A stretch of DNA of 64,000 nt from Thermoleophilia bacterium (lineage in GTDB: Bacteria; Actinomycetota; Thermoleophilia; Gaiellales; JAICJC01): the NCBI GenBank assembly GCA_025928435.1, contig JAICJM010000001.1:1-64000 (forward strand), in the 5' to 3' direction. Of this stretch, positions 26,677 to 34,816 are shown one piece after another. The position numbers and the translations under genes were made by a program. Under the pieces are notes generated by a model. That model worked only from the letters and a program-made list of their open reading frames with translations, was not told the origin of the DNA and searched no databases. Position 1 is the first letter of the stretch; each line of letters starts with the position of its first letter.

Positions 26677-26726
26677 CGTCGTTCCTCTCGGCGTCGGCTA
26701 CCTGATTCCCTCTAGGATCATCCATC

Positions 26727-27563
26727 ATGTGCGCGATGCGACTCGGCGTCGCCGTGTGGCTCACCGACACGGGCGTCGGCATCACCGAGCTCGCCACGCT
26801 CGTCGAAGAGGCCGGCCTCGAGTCGCTGTTCCTGACCGCCCACAGCCACGTCCCGGCGAGCCGCCGCGACCTCGTGGAGGGCGACCGTCCCGGGGAGGAT
26901 GCCCGCCTGCTCGACCAGTTCACCGCGCTCGGCGCCGCGGCCGCGTGCACGGACCGCCTGCGTCTCGGCACCGGGGTCTGCGTCGTGCCCCAGCACGACC
27001 CGATCGCGCTCGCGAAGCAGGTCGCGACGATCGACCACATCTCGGGCGGGCGCTTCCTGTTCGGCGTGGGCGCCGGGTGGCTGGTCGAGGAGCTGCGCAA
27101 TCACGGTGTCGATCCGCCGACCCGCTGGGCGCTGATGGAGGAGCAGATCCTGGCGATGCAGGCGATCTGGACGAACGCCGAGGCGGAGTACCACGGCACC
27201 TTCGTCGACTTCGACCCGATCTGGTGCTGGCCCAAGCCCGTCCAGAAGCCGCATCCGCCCCTCCTCGTCGGAGGCGGCTCGCCCCGGAGCCTGCGGCTGG
27301 CGGCGCTGTACGGCGACGCCTGGGCGCCGGTCGTCGACGACCTCGACGAGTTCGAGCGCGGCCTGGCCGGATGGCGTGGCCTGCGCGAGGACGTCGGGCT
27401 CGAGCCGGGCGAGGTCACCGCGTTCGTCTACGACCTGGACGACGAGCGGATCGCGCGGTTCGCGGAGCTCGGCGTCACGCGGATCGCCGTCCAGGTGCCC
27501 ATCGAGGACGCACACGAACTACGGCGGCGCCTCGACGGCCTGACCGCGCTGACGCCGGCCTAG
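26727..27563 (+). CDS. LLM-class flavin/F420-dependent oxidoreductase
   Basis: The 278-residue TIM-barrel protein has the family blocks LGVAVWLTDTGVG, FLTAHSHVP, TCVVPQ-like GTGVCVVPQHDPIALAKQ, ISGGRFLFGVGAGW and KPHPPLLVGGGSPRSLRLAA. Actinobacterial members mostly use coenzyme F420 rather than FMN, to oxidise or reduce varied substrates. TAGGAT lies eight bases before the first ATG (26727); a second ATG is three codons in. Substrate unknown. Confidence 0.88.
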   Translation: MCAMRLGVAVWLTDTGVGITELATLVEEAGLESLFLTAHSHVPASRRDLVEGDRPGEDARLLDQFTALGAAAACTDRLRLGTGVCVVPQHDPIALAKQVATIDHISGGRFLFGVGAGWLVEELRNHGVDPPTRWALMEEQILAMQAIWTNAEAEYHGTFVDFDPIWCWPKPVQKPHPPLLVGGGSPRSLRLAALYGDAWAPVVDDLDEFERGLAGWRGLREDVGLEPGEVTAFVYDLDDERIARFAELGVTRIAVQVPIEDAHELRRRLDGLTALTPA

Positions 27564-27581
27564 CTGGCCCGGACCATGCGG

Positions 27582-27609
27582 CGGGCGGGCTCCCGGAGGA
27601 GCCCGCCCG
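27582..27609. terminator. Bidirectional stem-loop between convergent genes
   Basis: Perfect 12-bp stem CGGGCGGGCTCC / GGAGCCCGCCCG with a CGGA loop, between the LLM gene and the convergent membrane-protein gene. No T-tract follows on either strand, so termination would rely on the hairpin or Rho. Confidence 0.7.
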
Positions 27610-27639
27610 GCACGGCGTCACGAACCGTCGGGATCGGTG

Positions 27640-28014
27640 TCAGACGCCAAGCGCCATCCGCCGGCGGCCGCGGAGGCCGATGGCCCCGGCGCCGACGAGC
27701 ACGATCGAGAGGATGAAGCCCGCGCCGATCGTCGCGGACGTCCAGTTGAACGAGCTCTTGGTCACGGTCTTGGTCGTCGCGACCGGAATCGGATGGATGT
27801 TCGTCGACTGCTGGAGCGTGCCGACCTTGTCCTGGCGATCGGGCGGCAGCTGCACGTTGGTGTGCAGCGGGCGGTACGTCCCCTGGTAAGCCTGACCCGT
27901 GGACTTGACCGGCTGGACCGGGCCGATCGGCTTGGCGGAGGCGATCGGGGCCGCGATTGCGAGCGCCGCGGCGGCCACGAGGGCTGCACGGCTGGTGCGA
28001 GCGATGCTGATCAT
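27640..28014 (-). CDS. Exported single-span membrane protein
   Basis: The 124-residue protein has a signal peptide (ALVAAAALAIAAPIASA), a 55-residue polar extracytoplasmic part rich in Thr, Pro and Gln, and a C-terminal membrane span (TIGAGFILSIVLVGAGAIGL) followed by RGRRR. That layout resembles a surface protein held by its C-terminal anchor, without an LPXTG box. GGAAGGAA precedes ATG. Function unknown; this type is common and variable in soil Actinomycetota. Confidence 0.7.
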   Translation of the reverse strand: MISIARTSRAALVAAAALAIAAPIASAKPIGPVQPVKSTGQAYQGTYRPLHTNVQLPPDRQDKVGTLQQSTNIHPIPVATTKTVTKSSFNWTSATIGAGFILSIVLVGAGAIGLRGRRRMALGV

Positions 28015-28135
28015 GGTGTGGTTCCTTCCGGGGCGAGGGGAAATCATGTGAGCCAGGCTACGGAGCCGCGCTCACGTGTTCCACATCACCGGATCCGGAC
28101 GATGTGTGACCCTCGTTACACGGTCGGGAGGACGC

Positions 28136-28417
28136 TCATCGGCCGTCCTGACCGATGACGAACTCCTGGTCGCCCTCGATGCTGCCGTCGTCCCGCGTGC
28201 CGTTGCACGAGACCGTCAAGGTGGGGTCGCTCGTCCACCCGCACCGGACGCGCTTGACGCCTTCGCGCTCGAGGTTGGCACGGATCTGCCGCTCCAGCAT
28301 CGCCCGCGTCGATGCCCGGTGGGCCGGTGGCGCCGTGGCCCTTCCAACCGCGAGGGCGCCCACCGGCACCCCGACGAGAACGAGCACCGTGAGAACGACG
28401 CTACCCGCCGGCCTCAT
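28136..28417 (-). CDS. Small secreted or membrane-anchored protein
   Basis: The 93-residue protein has an N-terminal hydrophobic segment (VVLTVLVLVGVPVGALAVG) and a polar domain with two Cys (VRCGWTSDPTLTVSCNGT) that could form a disulfide outside the cell. Its ATG overlaps the TGA of the upstream lipoprotein gene (28414-28417). It is the last of four tiny overlapping genes. No known family. Confidence 0.6.
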   Translation of the reverse strand: MRPAGSVVLTVLVLVGVPVGALAVGRATAPPAHRASTRAMLERQIRANLEREGVKRVRCGWTSDPTLTVSCNGTRDDGSIEGDQEFVIGQDGR

Positions 28418-28647
28418 CGGTCCGCCGCGCAGCCCCTGGCGACATCATGCCGGTACGCGGGCGGGTAGGAGTTGAAGTCGACCGCGTAGATCGTCACCGA
28501 GCTGGCCGTGTGCTTCACGAGGTGCTTGCAGGCGCGCTTCCCGACCAGGAAGTAGTGGTGGTGCAGCTGGGCGGCGCTCTGCGGATGACTGCCGCCGCAC
28601 GCGGCGGCGACGAGGAACACAGCAACGAGGGCAGCAAGCCGGATCAC
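28414..28647 (-). CDS. Small lipoprotein, 77 residues
   Basis: I chose the GTG at 28647, because it overlaps the upstream TGA (GTGA) and places the signal peptide (IRLAALVAVFLVAAACGG, lipobox AAAC) at the very N-terminus; an ATG at 28680 would add 11 residues. The mature part is rich in His and Lys (QLHHHYFLVGKRACKHLVKH) with two Cys. Its first 35 residues resemble the preceding short gene, suggesting tandem duplication. Confidence 0.55.
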   Translation of the reverse strand: MIRLAALVAVFLVAAACGGSHPQSAAQLHHHYFLVGKRACKHLVKHTASSVTIYAVDFNSYPPAYRHDVARGCAADR

Positions 28648-28781
28648 CGCGCGGTAGCCGGCTTCATGAAGCACATCCACCCTCGCCGGGCGGAGTTCTG
28701 GTGATGGCTACCGGCGCACGCAGCCGCGATCAGGAGTGTGGAGGTGCGCACGATGAGGACTATGCGCCGCCGCCTGCTCAT
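28644..28781 (-). CDS. Very short lipoprotein, 45 residues (possible truncated copy)
   Basis: This gene starts ATGA-overlapped with the stop at 28778 and ends GTGA-overlapped with the next start. Its product (RIVLIVRTSTLLIAAACAGS, then HHQNSARRGW) has a lipobox and matches the neighbour's CGGSHPQSAAQ segment at protein and DNA level, then diverges and stops. It looks like a duplicated lipoprotein that was cut short by a frame change, or a tiny functional lipopeptide. Confidence 0.45.
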   Translation of the reverse strand: MSRRRRIVLIVRTSTLLIAAACAGSHHQNSARRGWMCFMKPATAR

Positions 28782-29107
28782 GAACACGAGATCGAGACGG
28801 CGCCATCGCCGCTGACGTCGACGCGGAGCGAGTTCCCCAGCTGGGAGTCGCCGAAGATGCCTCGGAATCCAGGCCTGAACGACCGGATCACCTGCTTCAA
28901 CCCGGTGTGCCCAGCGTCGCCTGGACATGCGATCGTCAGCGGAGCGGCGAGCTCGCCGGGTGAGAACAGACGTGTGAGTCCCGGGTACATGGTGACGCGA
29001 TGCCGCGGCCCGTGGTAGGTCGCGGCCCCGCGCGGAAGCCCGCCACTGCCGAGCGCGCATCCTGACGCGAACAGACACGCAGCGGTTATCACGACAAGGC
29101 GGGTCAC
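28778..29107 (-). CDS. Small lipoprotein, 109 residues
   Basis: The GTG-started product has a short signal peptide and lipobox (VITAACLFASGCALG), then a compact domain with Cys residues (LTIACPGDAGHTG; DGAVSISCS). It is the first of four overlapping genes for small exported proteins. No motif recognised. Confidence 0.6.
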   Translation of the reverse strand: MTRLVVITAACLFASGCALGSGGLPRGAATYHGPRHRVTMYPGLTRLFSPGELAAPLTIACPGDAGHTGLKQVIRSFRPGFRGIFGDSQLGNSLRVDVSGDGAVSISCS

Positions 29108-29204
29108 GACGGATCGGAAGACGGCGTAGCGGAGCCTGACCGATTATCGCCCAGGCGGGGGCGCGCGACAATCTGGCCAGGGGGTCGTGCCGACAAATGC
29201 AGCG

Positions 29205-30053
29205 CTATTTCGGCCCGTCCGGGATGAACTCGGCGTCCAGCCCGAGCTCCCGGAACCACTCCACCATCGCCCGCTGCGGCGGGATCTCCGTGCCGTAGTG
29301 GGTGCCGTCGATCACGGCGATGTCGCGCTCCTCGGCGAGGGCGAGGAACTCCTTCGCCCAGCGGGTGAAGACCCCGCCGGTGACGAAGGTCTGGCAGCCG
29401 CGCGCAAGCGACTCGACGAGCGCGTCGCGGTCGGCGCCGCCGCCGCCGACCACCGCCACCCGCCCTGCCGCGTCGGTCCCGGCGCGCCGGCGCACGACCC
29501 GCACGGGCACCGCCGGCCCCAGCTCGGCGCCGAGCCGCTCGGCCAGCTCGTCCACCGAGGCATCCGACGGGCCGATGACCGCCGCGCCGCCGCCGATGCC
29601 CTCGGCGATCGGCAGGTACTCCTCCTCGACCGGCACATCCATCGCCGCAGCGCACAGGCGCGACGGCGACACCTCGGGATGATGGTCGATCGGCGCGTGC
29701 ACGTGGTAGAAGCTGATGCCGTCGCGGCGCATGCGCGCGAACGTCTCCCGCGCCAGCGGCAGGAACCCGGGCTCGTCGCCGTAGTCGATGGGGTGCTCCG
29801 AGAAGAGGAACGTGCCCGCCTCCAGCAGGCCGACGACCCGGTCGGAGGGGAACACGCAGGTCACGACCCGTTCGACATCGTCCGCGCCCCGCACCAGCAG
29901 GCCGTTCCAGCGGCCCTCGTAGCCCGGCTCGGCGTACTCGCGCCAGTACGGGTCGGGGTAGACGAGCTCGAACAGGTCGCCCCACTCGTCGCCACGGACG
30001 GACCGCGTCCCGAAGTACCCGTCCAGCCGCTCGACGAGCTCGTCGCGCCTCAT
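29205..30053 (-). CDS. Nif3-like dinuclear metal-centre protein
   Basis: The 282-residue protein belongs to the NIF3/GTP cyclohydrolase I type 2 family: FLFSEHPIDYGDEPG, SFYHVHAPIDHHPEVSPSR and the C-terminal VIDGTHYGTEIP supply the His, Asp and Glu ligands of the two-metal site. Biochemical roles across the family are uncertain. ATG overlaps the pheT stop (ATGA), so it rides on the pheST transcript; linkage to tRNA-charging genes is of unknown meaning. Confidence 0.8.
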   Translation of the reverse strand: MRRDELVERLDGYFGTRSVRGDEWGDLFELVYPDPYWREYAEPGYEGRWNGLLVRGADDVERVVTCVFPSDRVVGLLEAGTFLFSEHPIDYGDEPGFLPLARETFARMRRDGISFYHVHAPIDHHPEVSPSRLCAAAMDVPVEEEYLPIAEGIGGGAAVIGPSDASVDELAERLGAELGPAVPVRVVRRRAGTDAAGRVAVVGGGGADRDALVESLARGCQTFVTGGVFTRWAKEFLALAEERDIAVIDGTHYGTEIPPQRAMVEWFRELGLDAEFIPDGPK

Positions 30054-32407
30054 GCGCGCAGCTCGCCGCCGACGTCGGCCCGGAGCGCCGCCACGACCCG
30101 CTCGCGGACCGCGTCCGCTTCGGCGTCGGTGAGCGTGCGGTCGGGCGCCTGGAACACGAGATGCAGGGCCAGGCTCTTGCGCCCCTCCCCCACCTGCGGG
30201 CCGCGGTAGACGTCGAACACCTCGACCCGCGTGAGCGCGTCGCCGCCCGCCGAGCGCACCACCTCGACGACGCGGCCCGCCGGGACGTCCTCCTCGACGG
30301 CGACGGCGATGTCCTGCCGCAGCGGCGGAAAGCTGGTGACGTCGCGGTAGAGCACCTCCTCGGGCGGCCGCCCCCGCAGGCCGTCGAGGCCGAGCTCGAA
30401 GACGGCCACGCCGGGCTCGAGCTCGAACGCCTCGGCGACGAGCGGGTGGAGCTCGCCAACGAAGCCGTCGCCGACCGTCGCGGCCCGGCCCGGGTGCAGG
30501 AATGGCTCGTCCGCCGGCTCGAAGGCGGGCGTTTCCACGCGCGCGGCCTTGAACAGCGCCTCCACGACGCCCTTGGCCGCGAAGAACCCGGCCCCATCCC
30601 CGGCCAGGACGCCGGCGACCCGCGACGGCTGGTCGGGCAGCTGCCCGTCGCCGCGCAGGAACACGTGGCCGATCTCGAACAGCGCGACCCGAGGCGCCGA
30701 CATCGCCAGGTTGCGCCGGGCCGAGCCGAGCAGGCCCGGGAACACGAGCGTGCGCATCGCCGCCCACTCGGCGCTCATCGGGTTCTGGAGCTCGACCAGC
30801 GCCGCCCGGCGGTCACCGGCGGCGAGCCGCAGCCGCCCGGGCATCCCGACGTCCCAGAGCGTCAGCGTCGCCGCCTCGGAGAGGCCCGCGCCGCGCAGGA
30901 CGTCGACGACCCGGCGCCGCAGCCGCTCGTCCGGGTTCAGGCGCCCGCCGCTCGGATCGCCTCCGGGCATCTCCGCCGGCACGCGCTCGAGCCCGCGGAT
31001 GCGCGCGACCTCCTCGATCAGGTCGACCTCGCGGGTCGTGTCGGCCGCGCGCCAGCTCGGCACCCGCCAGCCCTCGCCCTCCCACTCGTAGCCCAGCCGC
31101 CCCAGGGCGCCGTCGACCTCGTCATCGCTGTACGCGATCCCGATCAGCCCCTCCAGCCGCTCTCGCCGCAGCGGGACGACCGGCGGCTCGGGCAGGTCGC
31201 CGTGCAGGTCGATCTCGCCGGGGACGAGGGTCGCGCCGGCCAGCTCGACCATCAGCTGGGACGCGAGCCGCAGCGCCTTCGGGGGAAGATGCGGGTCGAG
31301 CCCCTTCTCCCACCGGCTCGACCCCTCCGTCCGCAGGCCGAGCCGGATCGACGACGCCTGGGTGGTCGGGCCGTCGAAGTTGGCGCACTCCATGAGGACG
31401 GTCGTCGTCCCGGCGCTGACCTCACTCCACTCCGAGCCCATCAGGCCGGCCACGGCGGACGGCTTCTCGGCGTCGGCGATCACGAGCGTGTCGGTGTCGA
31501 GGACGCGGTCCTGGCCGTCGAGGGTCGTGACCCGCTCGCCGTCGGTGGCCCGCCGGACGATGATCTCGCGGCCCGCGACCTTGTCGAGGTCGAAGGCGTG
31601 GGTCGGTTCGCCGATCGCGAGCATGACGTAGTTCGTGATGTCGACGACGTTCGAGATCGGGCGCATCCCGGCCGCGCTGATGCGGGCCTTGAGCCACGGC
31701 GGCGACGGGCCCACGCGCACGTTGGTGAACACCCGCGCCGCCCAGCGCGGGCACATGTCGGGCGCGTCGATCCGCGCCTTGACGTGGTCCTCGGCCTTCC
31801 CCTCCCCCGCCGGCTCCGGGTCCGTCCCCGGCCAGGCGGCGAGGTCGGTGTCGAGCACGGCGGAGACCTCGCGGGCGATCCCGTAGACGTTCTGGCAGTC
31901 GGGCCGGTTCGACGTGATCTCGAACTCGAGCACGTCGTCGGCGATGGCGAGGTGGTCGATGAGCGCGTCGCCGACGGCCCAGTCGTCCGGGAGCAGCATG
32001 ATGCCGTCGTGATCCTGGCCCAGCTCGAGCTCGCGCTCGGAGAGCATCATCCCGTGCGACTCGAGCCCTCGCAGCTTCGCCACCCGAAGCTCCGTGCCGT
32101 CCGGCAGGACGGCGCCGGGCAGCGCGACCGCGACCGTCGCGCCGGCCTCGAAGTTGCGCGCCCCGCACACGATCTGCTGCGGCTCGCCCGCGCCGATGTC
32201 GACGCTGCAGAGGCTGAGGCGGTCGGCGTTCGGGTGCTGCTCGCGGGAGAGCACGCGCCCGACCCGGTACCGCTCGAGCGCCCGCGGCACGCCACGGCGG
32301 TGCAGCGCCTCGAGCTTCGTCCCCGTCATGGAGAGCCGCTCGCCCAGCTCCCGCGGGGGGAGGTCGAACGAGACGTACTCGCGCAGCCACGAGACCGGCA
32401 CCCTCAT
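30050..32407 (-). CDS. pheT: Phenylalanyl-tRNA synthetase, beta subunit
   Basis: The 785-residue protein begins RVPVSWLREYV and shows the tRNA-binding OB domain (RVGRVLSREQHPNADRLSLC), B3/B4 editing region, B5 domain (VVPLRRERLEGLIGIAYSDD) and C-terminal ferredoxin-like anticodon-binding domain (YRDVTSFPPLRQDIAVAVEE). It forms the alpha2beta2 enzyme with PheS. ATG overlaps the pheS TGA (ATGA). Confidence 0.96.
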   Translation of the reverse strand: MRVPVSWLREYVSFDLPPRELGERLSMTGTKLEALHRRGVPRALERYRVGRVLSREQHPNADRLSLCSVDIGAGEPQQIVCGARNFEAGATVAVALPGAVLPDGTELRVAKLRGLESHGMMLSERELELGQDHDGIMLLPDDWAVGDALIDHLAIADDVLEFEITSNRPDCQNVYGIAREVSAVLDTDLAAWPGTDPEPAGEGKAEDHVKARIDAPDMCPRWAARVFTNVRVGPSPPWLKARISAAGMRPISNVVDITNYVMLAIGEPTHAFDLDKVAGREIIVRRATDGERVTTLDGQDRVLDTDTLVIADAEKPSAVAGLMGSEWSEVSAGTTTVLMECANFDGPTTQASSIRLGLRTEGSSRWEKGLDPHLPPKALRLASQLMVELAGATLVPGEIDLHGDLPEPPVVPLRRERLEGLIGIAYSDDEVDGALGRLGYEWEGEGWRVPSWRAADTTREVDLIEEVARIRGLERVPAEMPGGDPSGGRLNPDERLRRRVVDVLRGAGLSEAATLTLWDVGMPGRLRLAAGDRRAALVELQNPMSAEWAAMRTLVFPGLLGSARRNLAMSAPRVALFEIGHVFLRGDGQLPDQPSRVAGVLAGDGAGFFAAKGVVEALFKAARVETPAFEPADEPFLHPGRAATVGDGFVGELHPLVAEAFELEPGVAVFELGLDGLRGRPPEEVLYRDVTSFPPLRQDIAVAVEEDVPAGRVVEVVRSAGGDALTRVEVFDVYRGPQVGEGRKSLALHLVFQAPDRTLTDAEADAVRERVVAALRADVGGELRA

Positions 32408-33429
32408 CCGAACTGCTCCATGAAGCGCAGGTCGTTCTCCCACAGGAGCCGGATGTCGGGGATGTCGTGGCGCAGGCCGGCGACCCGCTCGACGCCCATC
32501 CCGAACGCGAAGCCCGACACCTGCTCCGGGTCGTACCCGTCGACGTAGCCGTAGAGGTTCGGGTCGACCATCCCGGCGCCGAGGATCTCGACCCAGCCCT
32601 CGCCCCTGCACACGCGGCACGGCGAGCCGTCGCGGGCACAGTTGAAGCAGCTGACGTCGACCTCGACCGACGGCTCGGTGAACGGGAAGAAGTGCGGCCG
32701 CAGGCGCACCTCGCGCTCGGCGCCGAAGATCGCGCGGGCGAAGCCGAGCAGCGTCCCCTTCAGGTGGCCGAGGGTGATGCCGCGGTCGACGACCAGGCCC
32801 TCGATCTGCGTGAACATCGCGGTGTGGGTCGCGTCCGGCGTGTCGCGCCGGTAACAGCGGCCGGCCGTGGCCACGTAGACCGGCGGCGGTCCCGCTTCCA
32901 TCGTCCGGATCTGCACCGGCGAGGTGTGCGTGCGCAGCACGACGTCGTCGGAGACGTAGAACGTGTCGGTGACCTGCCGCGACGGGTGCGTGGGCGCGTG
33001 GTTCAGCGCGTCGAAGTTGTAGTGCACCGTGTCCACCTCGGGCCCGTCCACGATCCGGTAGCCGAACCCGACGAACACGTCGAGGATGTCGCGCCGCGTC
33101 CCCTCGATCAGGTGCGCGTGGCCGCGCGGGGGCACGGTTCCCGGGAGCGTCACATCGAGCCGGTCGGAGCGCAGCCGCTCCTCGAGCTCCGCCTCACCCA
33201 GCTCGCGCGCGCGGCCCTCGACCAGCTCCTCGAGCGACCGCCGGGCGCGGTTCAGGTCGGCGCCGCGGGTGCGCCGCTCCTCGGGGTCGAGCGACCCCAG
33301 CTCGCGCAGGGCGAGGACGAGCGGCGCCTTGCGCCCGAGGACGTCGATACGCACCTCCTCGAGCGCAGCCGAGCCGGTCGCCGCGGCGATGCGCGCCTTG
33401 GCGTCGGTGACGAGGGCGTCGAGGTCCAT
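32404..33429 (-). CDS. pheS: Phenylalanyl-tRNA synthetase, alpha subunit
   Basis: The 341-residue class II catalytic subunit has an N-terminal coiled coil (DLDALVTDAKARIAA to EERLRSDRLD), motif 2 (GRCYRRDTPDATHTAMFTQI) and motif 3 (GFAFGMGVERVAGLRHDIPD). Upstream on the same strand TACACT stands 10 bases before ATG. Only 23 bases separate it from the divergent methyltransferase gene, so the two share a tiny promoter region. Confidence 0.96.
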   Translation of the reverse strand: MDLDALVTDAKARIAAATGSAALEEVRIDVLGRKAPLVLALRELGSLDPEERRTRGADLNRARRSLEELVEGRARELGEAELEERLRSDRLDVTLPGTVPPRGHAHLIEGTRRDILDVFVGFGYRIVDGPEVDTVHYNFDALNHAPTHPSRQVTDTFYVSDDVVLRTHTSPVQIRTMEAGPPPVYVATAGRCYRRDTPDATHTAMFTQIEGLVVDRGITLGHLKGTLLGFARAIFGAEREVRLRPHFFPFTEPSVEVDVSCFNCARDGSPCRVCRGEGWVEILGAGMVDPNLYGYVDGYDPEQVSGFAFGMGVERVAGLRHDIPDIRLLWENDLRFMEQFG

Positions 33430-33452
33430 GGTGGCCGGGTAGTGTAGTTAGC

Positions 33453-34178
33453 ATCGGGACGCCGCCCTCCGCCTACGACCGCCTCGGCGAGCGCTACGAC
33501 GTCTGGTGCCGTTCGGTCACCGAGGACATCCCGTTCTACGTCGACCTCGCCCTCGCAAGCGGCGGGCCGGTGCTCGAGATCGGCGTCGGGTCGGGCCGGG
33601 TGGCGGTGCCGACGGCGCTTGCCGGCGTCCCGGTCGTCGGCGTCGACGCGTCGGAGGCGATGCTCGACCTGGCCCGGAGGCGGGCGACCCCGCACGGCCT
33701 GGAGCTGACGCTCGTGCGCGCGGACATGCGCGACCTGCCCGACCTGGGGACGTTCCCGCTCGTGACCGTGCCGTTCCGGGCGTTCCTGCACCTGCGCGAC
33801 GACGGCGAGCGGCTGGCCGTCCTGCGGGCGCTGCGCGACCGGCTCGAGCCCGGCGGGACGCTCGCCTTCGACGTGTTCCATCCCGACCGGCTCGACATCG
33901 CCGAGACGCACGACCGCTGGATCGAGCGCGAGGCGGGGATCGAGGAGCGGGCGCTGTGGGACGAGGACGCCCGCCGACTCGAGCTGACGGTGCGCGCGGG
34001 CGACGTCTACGCCGAGATGGAGCTCTGGTGGGTCGAGCCGGAAGGCTGGCGGGCGCTGCTCGAGGCGGCCGGATACGAGGCCGTCAGGGCGTTCGGTTGG
34101 TTCGATCGCCGTCCGCTCGCGCCGGGTGCGACCGACTCCGTCTGGGTGGCGACCCGGTCGGACGGACCGATAGGGTGA
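33453..34178 (+). CDS. Class I SAM-dependent methyltransferase with probable ATC start
   Basis: The SAM-binding glycine motif (VLEIGVGSGRVAVPTALAGV) begins only two residues after the first ordinary start codon (GTG 33570), which would delete the family's N-terminal helices. Upstream in frame the sequence SAYDRLGERYDVWCRSVTED and IPFYVDLALA is typical N-terminal methyltransferase sequence. The only start-like codon before it is ATC at 33453, which has TAGTGT exactly seven bases upstream, the window's leaderless promoter spacing. The 241-residue product is a small-molecule or protein methylase; substrate unknown. Confidence 0.75.
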   Translation: MGTPPSAYDRLGERYDVWCRSVTEDIPFYVDLALASGGPVLEIGVGSGRVAVPTALAGVPVVGVDASEAMLDLARRRATPHGLELTLVRADMRDLPDLGTFPLVTVPFRAFLHLRDDGERLAVLRALRDRLEPGGTLAFDVFHPDRLDIAETHDRWIEREAGIEERALWDEDARRLELTVRAGDVYAEMELWWVEPEGWRALLEAAGYEAVRAFGWFDRRPLAPGATDSVWVATRSDGPIG

Positions 34179-34183
34179 GGGCC

Positions 34184-34816
34184 ATGCAACCGTATCCAGT
34201 GACATTCAGCGTTGACTACCCGGATCGCGAGCTCGACCGGATGTCGAGTGGGCTTCGAATCTTCTGGATCATCCCGATCGCGATCATCCTGGCGCTGCTC
34301 GACCAGGGTACCGCCCACTTCTCGCACAGCGGTCCGGACAATCGCACGGGCGCGGAGTTCGCGGCCGCCGGCGGCACCGTCGTCCTGCCGGTGGTGCTCA
34401 TGCTGCTCTTCCGGCGCAAGTACCCGCGCTGGTGGTTCGACTGGAACCTCGAGCTGAACCGCTTCTCCAACCGTGTGTTCGTCTACCTGTCGCTGATGGA
34501 CGACCGGTATCCGTCGACCGACGAGCACCAGTCGGTGCACCTGAGCTACCCCGAGGTAACCGGCACCGAGCTGAACCGGTGGCTGCCGCTCGTGAAGTGG
34601 TTCCTGGCGATCCCGCACTACATCCTGCTCTTCTTCCTCGGGATCGCGGTGTTCTTCGTGGTGATCTTCGTCTGGTTCGCGATCCTGTTCACTGGCCACT
34701 ACCCGCGCGGGGCGTTCGGGTTCGTCGAGGGCGTGTTCCGATGGGCGAACCGGGTGACGGGCTATGCCTTCACGCTGGTGACCGACCGCTATCCGCCGTT
34801 CTCGCTCGCGGCCTGA
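34184..34816 (+). CDS. DUF4389-family membrane protein
   Basis: The 210-residue protein has two N-terminal spans (FWIIPIAIILALLD; TVVLPVVLMLLF) and the repeated DUF4389 block: RYPSTDEHQSVHLSYPEV, RWLPLVKWFLAIPHYILLFF, FAILFTGHYPRGAFGFVEGV, and FTLVTDRYPPFSL at the end. The molecular role of the family is unknown. TAGGGT lies seven bases before ATG. Its last 28 bases overlap the convergent rRNA methylase gene. Confidence 0.85.
   Translation: MQPYPVTFSVDYPDRELDRMSSGLRIFWIIPIAIILALLDQGTAHFSHSGPDNRTGAEFAAAGGTVVLPVVLMLLFRRKYPRWWFDWNLELNRFSNRVFVYLSLMDDRYPSTDEHQSVHLSYPEVTGTELNRWLPLVKWFLAIPHYILLFFLGIAVFFVVIFVWFAILFTGHYPRGAFGFVEGVFRWANRVTGYAFTLVTDRYPPFSLAA

Noticed and set aside
29205..30053. Nif3-like gene considered as folE2 GTP cyclohydrolase
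   Set aside because: Family naming is historical; no folate genes are adjacent and activity is disputed, so a neutral name was kept.
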